A model generated the notes under the pieces. The model did not search any database and was not told where the DNA came from. It saw nothing but the letters and a program-made list of their open reading frames with translations. This document shows, in pieces, positions 58,168-64,000 of a DNA stretch of 64,000 nt; positions within the stretch are counted from its first letter, which is position 1; every line of letters begins with the position of its first letter. Origin of the DNA: Lenzites betulinus (lineage: Eukaryota; Basidiomycota; Agaricomycetes; Polyporales; Polyporaceae). The stretch covers positions 1-64,000 of the forward strand of contig JABYQU010000066.1 of assembly GCA_022264855.1 (NCBI GenBank), written 5' to 3'. Both the position numbers and the translations under genes were made by a program.

Positions 58168-61100
58168 ATGGATCTTGACGGGTTTGATGATGGCATTGAG
58201 CACTTCTCCTCACAACCAGAATCTTCCTCCGCAAAACCATCTGCTCTTGACGCAGTCAGGTTGATAGACGCGCAATGGTACACCCTCGTTAACAGGCGAG
58301 GCCGGTGGATGGACCTTATCGGGGATTATGCGGGCAGCGAGCCGTTCATTGTGGATGGTATGTCCACCTGTTTCCCTTGAGTGCCAGCGTGATGTTGATT
58401 ACACGGAATAGGTGAAGCCCTTCTACAGCTGGTGTTAGACGACCCGCTGTTGGCGTTGGGCCGTACAAATGGTACTTATATTGCTTGAACGCCGTCACGC
58501 TACCAGCTGATATACTCATGGATAATATCCCAGATATCAGCTTCCAGATTGTGCACGCAATTTACTCTTTGGAGCGCGCGTTACACAATATTTACACTCG
58601 CTCGAACTCATTTGACATTGTGTTCTGGCATGGTGACTTGTCAAACCTGTATATGCGTTGCTATGCTCTAACAGAAGGCTACAGACACGCGTTTCCTTAC
58701 GCTACGCTGTGGGGACGAGTCGTACGTCACCGCGTCTCGTGCCTTGGCACGCAGCATACTCTTTGGCCATCTTCAGTCGTTGGACGTCGCAGTACATACG
58801 TTTCACAACACGGCAGATCCTGAATGGCTGTCTTATCAAAAACGTCGGAAGGTACGCTGAACGATCTTTAGTGCTTCCACAAATCTTTCTTTTGCGACCT
58901 AATACTTGACGCCATAGCCGATGTTCGTCTTGACCAATGATGGGGGTGCCATGGAAGGACGCACTTCCAATGCCTATGCGGAACGCGTGCTTCTGCAACG
59001 CGTCTTCATATATACGGTTCTAACGCAAGGGGTATCTGTCACGCTATTGAAAGGTGCTGAGTATCGGGACTCCAAGGTAGCACCATTATCTACACTCTCC
59101 CTACTCAAGTACTTACTTCTCGCGTCCAAAGATTTCATCGTTCGTCTATGAACAGCGGATAGACGGCAACGCCAACGCCCGCTTCCCGGCCAAACTCTGG
59201 CGAGCGGTGCAGGAAGCATTGCAATCTCTCGAGGTTCAAGAAAGGAGCGTCCGCGAGGGCACGCACGCGGGACCTTTGGAAACTATAGAGCCTCTGCCTG
59301 CACAGGAGCTCGCTGTCCGTCTGCTCCAACAATGCAAGAGGTCAAATCATCACTTTATCCCAGAGGTTCTTCAACTCTTCGTAGCCCATTTGCTCTGTGT
59401 ACCCCATCTCGACCTGAAGGTGCGGGCACAATCCGCCGTCCGCCTTCCGTCCACACTCTCTAGCCATCTCGTCAGTGCTTTCTTGCCGAGCGTCTTCCGG
59501 TTCCTCGAGCGTGGCGCTTCTGCTGCCACTGTCGACGGTCGTACTTTCGCTGCGCTTCTTGACCACGTCCTCAGAGCATCGGATTCTTCTCTTCCCTCTC
59601 TGATCGACACACAGATCGCGGCCTCTGTAGAGGAGTTGTGGAGGCAAAATGACCTTCCACGGCCCAACTATGTTGTGTTTCGTCATCGTTTTCCCCCTCC
59701 AGTGTCAACTGTACGAGTACAAGTCGCGCCCGAAGACCTAGCTCTGAGTCTACTGCCCTTTACACATCCCATATTCGACTTGGAACTCGCCTCGTCCCGT
59801 CTCGACGCCGAGGAAATCAGCGACGACGACGAAGCTATCTCCCACCTCGAATTCAACACGCCGTTCAGCGACTCACAACATTGGCACAACCACAAACGTG
59901 CTATCCTCCCAGCACATTTGGGCGGTAACGACAGTGTTGTCCAGTTGACCGAGTGGCAGCGCAAGCGGCAGCTGCGAAGCGAGCAACGGTTTATGTCCAA
60001 GCTGCAGTGGCAAGCGCAGACTCTCACCGGCGCGTTCGGCTCACATTTGCAGCAGCTTGTCATACCCAGCGTCGGGGCAGGGAGGAAGTCTAACGCTGCC
60101 GGGGCTACTTCTGAGGTGCGTGACCTATGCGTCTGACACGACGCGATCCTTGAACGGCCATCGTTATAGAGTGTGGTTGCTTCGAAGGCGATCAAGAGCG
60201 CGATGACAGCTCAGAGGGGAAAGAAGGATGTCCTATCCTCCGCGGATAAGATTCGTCTTGCGCACCAGGCGCAGAAGCAGACGAAGGAGGATGACTCGAA
60301 CACTCAGTGGTGGAAGGAACAGCTCAACGTCCTCAAAGAGAAAACTACGCAGGCGAAGGCCGTCGTCATTGATCACCTCATGCGAAACAAACGAACCAGA
60401 GAGGGTTGGCTCGCCGTCGAAGTGCGTCTGTTCCGCATCCACTTGGAGTTCTCGCGCTGGCTTGAAGATCGCGATCGCGAAAGCGCCGCAGCGCACGATC
60501 GCTACAGCGTCACGATCATGCGCATGGTCAAGGAGGTGTTCGAGTTGCAGGATCTCTTCTTGAAGGCCGTGCAGAAGCTTGCTACGTGCCTCGCCGCTCT
60601 CGGCTTCGAGGAGTACATCGATCCATGGGCAGACGCAGCAACAATCTCGAAGGAGGATCGCGCCCTCACCTTCGATTTTGTCAAACTCGTCAAGTCGAAG
60701 AGTGGCCGTGCTCTATACAAGTGGATGAAGATCGCTGAAGACCCGATCGTGTGGCAGCTGCGCTTATTCGGCGAGTACATGGACCGGAGCATGGACAGCC
60801 AGAGCGACCCGCGGGTGTCGTTCAAGCCGGACGCGTGGCAGAGGAAGGTGTTGGACTGCTTGGACCGCAATGAGTCCGTTCTCGTTGCCGGTAGGTCGCT
60901 TACGCTCTTCTTGGTGTCGGCGGAGTTCTCATTTATGTGCACAACACCAGCTCCTACAAGTGCTGGAAAAACGTTCATCTCCTATTACGCCATGGAGAAG
61001 TTGTTAAGATCTTCCGACGACGACATCCTCGTCTACGTCGCCCCCACGAAGGCGCTTGTCAGTCAAATTGCTGCAGAGGTGTATGCGCGATTCAGGAAGG

Positions 61101-64000
61101 ATCTGAAGAGCAGTAAGCCTTGCTCGTGTCTATGCCATAACTGCTGCTCATCCTTGTATAATCGCCCATAGAGGCCTGCTGGGCTATCCATACGCGGGAC
61201 TACCGCGTGCATAACCCTCAGAACTGCCAGATCCTCGTTACCGTACCAGAGATGCTCGCGATCATGCTTCTCTCCCCCCCTTTAGCAAAGACGTGGGCGC
61301 CTCGCATCAAGCGGTAAGTGCTCATAAACGGTTCTTGTCAAGACACTCAATCGCAGCGTAGAATCATACTTGACGAGATCCACACAATCGGGCAGCAAGA
61401 CGGGGGTGCAGTATGGGAACAGATCATCTTGCTCGCACCGTGCCCCCTTATGTGAGGCTCGTCGTTCATCGCGATATGGCACAAAGCTGACAATGGTCAT
61501 GCAGCGGGCTATCCGCCACTATCGGAGAACCAGAGAAGTTTAACGCGTGGCTGGCATCCGTTCAAGAAGCCCGCGGCTTCAAACACACCTTCATCCACCA
61601 TCCTCACCGATATTCGCATCTACGCAAGTTTACATACCTTCTGCAGGCTAAGGAAAAGCGTGTCCCTTTCAACAACGTCACCGATCACCGCAATACCGGA
61701 CGAATGCGGTTCGTGCACCCGATTTCCATGCTCGCGTTCGGCGCGCGGGGTCTCCCCCCAGACTTCTCGTTGGAGGCGTCCGATTGCCTCTCGCTATACC
61801 ACGCGTTCAAGTCGTGCGACGACAGGCTTGGGTTCGACACAGCCGTACTGAATCCGACAGCCTTCTTCGCGTCATCAAAAGGTATCATGCTCAAGCAGAA
61901 AGATATCCTACGATACGAAACAGCCTTGACGAAGGAGATCTCAACGCTGGTGGAGACTACCGACTCGCAGGACTTCGACTCCGCGCTGAACAGCGTGATC
62001 AAGATAGTGTCGGACCCGGTGCTTGACAAGGCGGATCAGCAATATGTTCCGACGCATGACGAGTTCTACAATAACCTGATCACGCTCGTATCGGATTTAC
62101 ATGTCTCGGGGGATCTTGTGAGCGATGCAATACCTCTCGAGGTAGTTAGTCAGACAAATACTAATATCTTTTTCTAGCCTGCTCTGCTGTTCTGTTTCGA
62201 TCGCAAGGCCTGCGAGTTGATGACTGAGCATATCCTTGTCGAGCTCGAGGCGGCTGAAGAGGAGTGGCGCGAGACGAGTCCGGAATGGAGACGCAAGGTC
62301 AAGCAATGGAACACCTGGATGTCCATGGCAAAGGAACGCGAACGTCAAGCAGAGCGTCTCAAAAAGCTCAAGAAGGACGACGACGCTCCTGATCCTTCCA
62401 CAGAGCGGGAGACCAGCTGGGAGGCATCGTTCGATCCTGCGGACCCCTCCCCGCAATTCTCGTTTGCGGGCACCTCCCCAGCGTTCTCAAAAGCGGACCT
62501 CGAAGATGAGATACAGTCCATCGCTCGCTTCAACTCGGCCCCCAGTTGGGCTCTGAAAGCATTACGGAGAGGCGTCGGCGTGCATCACTCCGGGATGAAC
62601 AAACACTATAGAACCTTGGTCGAAAGGTGCATGGCACGTTTTATAGTAATCTGTGGAATGCTGAGCGCTGAGGCCTCTTCTAGCCTGTACCGCTCCGGGT
62701 ATCTTCGTGTCGTCATCGCAACAGGTTGGTTCCTTCGACTGCTCCCAGCGTGCGTACTTATTGTCTTGCAGGAACCCTGGCACTCGGCATCAACGCTCCA
62801 ACGAAGACGTCCATATTCTGCGGCGACTCGCCATTTTTGACTGCTCTCATGGTAAGTACACTGGCACCGTCAGACAGGCAGGAGTATTTTTATTGAAGAT
62901 TAACATACTTTTATAGTATCGTCAATGTGCGGGTCGTGGTGAGTGTCCTAACCGTTGTGCGTGTGGCATGTGGCACTCACGATGGAAACATCGTAGCCGG
63001 TCGGCGAGGATTTGACCTTCTCGGGAAGGTCGTGTTCTACGGTCTTCCCATGGATAGGTGCCAGCGGATCGTCCTGTCGAAATTGCCCTCACTTGGTGGC
63101 AACTTCCCGTTGACGTCAACGATGGTCCTCCGTCTCTTCAACCTCCTCCAGGGCTCCAATAATGCACCCTTCGCGCAAGACGCCATAAGGAGCATTCTAC
63201 GTCTGCCGCATATAAGTTTCATCTCTGACATCGGCCGCAATCAGCTCTTGCATCACATCCGGTTCAGTATCGACTATCTACGCCGCTCTGGCCTCCTCGA
63301 TGCGGAAGGGAACCCTATCAACCTCAGCGGTGTTGCCGCCCATCTCTACTACACGGAGCCCGGCAATATGGCACTGATCGCTCTGCTTCGCCATGGTGTC
63401 ATTCACCGTTTGTGCAACCGCGGTAACATCATATCTGCCCAGCGGGAGCTGATGATCCTCTTGTGCCATCTGTTCTGCCGTCGGTATCTGCCAAAGACGT
63501 ACGCATCCGCGACTCACCTGAGTGCGATAACGAGGAAATCCCCGTCGATAGTCGTCCTCCCTCCCATGTCGAAGGACGCTCACAAAGTGCTGCTCGAGCA
63601 CGAGACACAGATCAATCGGATATTCACAGGATACGCGGCCGCGTACGTCGCCCAGCATGCGGCGACGCTTGGTGAAGACGACAGGCTGCCCTTCAGCGGA
63701 AAGGCTCTTTGTCCCCCGACACTTGCGCCCAAGCCACACTCACCCTTCCTCGAACATCTGCGTCGCACCGCTATACCATTCTCGGTGCGTTCGCCGTTTG
63801 TCGCGACCTCCGGGTATGGCGACACCTTCGGCTCTATCACGGAGCTCGCGAGCACATCGAGGAGCGGGCTGCACCTCAACGAGCACGCCATCCCCTCCAT
63901 GCGTAAGTTCACCGCGATCCCGGGCGAGGACAACGACGAGTTTGCGCTGAACGCGTACCTCTACGACTTCTACACGCACGGGCAGACCGCGGCGCTCACG
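58168..64000 (+). CDS. DDX60-like Ski2-type DExH helicase (3' end outside window)
   Basis: Starts [21 protein letters not shown] long N-terminal region includes [20 protein letters not shown] and [20 protein letters not shown]. The helicase core follows: [20 protein letters not shown], Walker [43 protein letters not shown] box ([13 protein letters not shown]), SAT ([16 protein letters not shown]), [35 protein letters not shown] and motif VI ([17 protein letters not shown]). A winged-helix/Ski2-like C-terminal part follows to the window end. The order and the long insert between SAT and GVHHSG match DDX60-type proteins, known in animals as antiviral RNA helicases and also present in fungi. The fungal role is unknown. 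Introns are frequent in the first 3 kb and rare near the end. Confidence 0.88.

Overview
The window is nuclear DNA of a filamentous basidiomycete, most likely a mushroom-forming Agaricomycete. Protein-coding genes are broken by many GT-AG introns of about 45-60 bp. The single-copy housekeeping genes, the DUF6533 pair, the KDZ transposon and the LINE tail are all of basidiomycete type. No prokaryotic, organellar or viral gene was recognised. Exon chains were built by hand from splice signals and protein similarity. Where exact exons are listed, the joined length was checked to be a multiple of three.

Bases 1-1089 hold the 3' end of a non-LTR retrotransposon ending in a 24-A tail, fused directly to the 3' exons of a WD40/membrane gene that it has evidently broken. 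Then come an unrecognised membrane-anchored protein, a SUN-domain nuclear-envelope protein and a proline-rich hypothetical (1.4-5.9 kb). From 5.9 to 12 kb lies an accessory, repeat-rich stretch: a CGCGCG-rich block, a hypothetical gene of a family I recall as common in Agaricomycetes with about 750 bp of repeat-like DNA between its halves, and 1.2 kb of polypyrimidine minisatellite.

The main feature is a complete 9,142-bp DNA transposon of the KDZ (Kyakuja-Dileera-Zisupton) class at 11455-20596. It has 321-bp terminal inverted repeats and a perfect 8-bp target-site duplication (GGCGTGCG at 11447-11454 and 20597-20604). Its three genes all point rightwards: an 11-exon KDZ transposase (1,047 codons if a 29-nt intron is real), a 367-aa passenger of unknown function, and a 644-aa passenger with an HMG-box-like segment. 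It sits about 150 bp upstream of a PAT-like acetyltransferase gene.

From 20.7 to 26 kb the genome is ordinary and gene-dense: PAT-like GNAT, VMA21, ALG8 and IMP4. At 26.2-31.7 kb there is a tandem array of four paralogous GNAT acetyltransferases on the minus strand. Housekeeping genes follow: aspartyl aminopeptidase (M18), UTP12/DIP2, a secreted double-psi beta-barrel protein, a Cys/Met-metabolism PLP enzyme, a LOA1-like acyltransferase, a TVP38-like membrane protein and a UFE1/syntaxin-18 SNARE. A perfect 20-bp minisatellite (46.7-46.95 kb) and two tandem DUF6533 membrane proteins come next. The right end carries SmG, a 616-aa RGG-rich protein, MDM10, and the first three-quarters or so of a DDX60-like Ski2-type helicase that runs off the window.

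Functional themes: IMP4 and UTP12 belong to the same small-subunit processome. VMA21, ALG8, UFE1 and LOA1 act at the ER or endomembranes. VMA21/ALG8, DNPEP/UTP12, SmG/RGG protein and MDM10/DDX60 are head-to-head pairs with short shared upstream regions.
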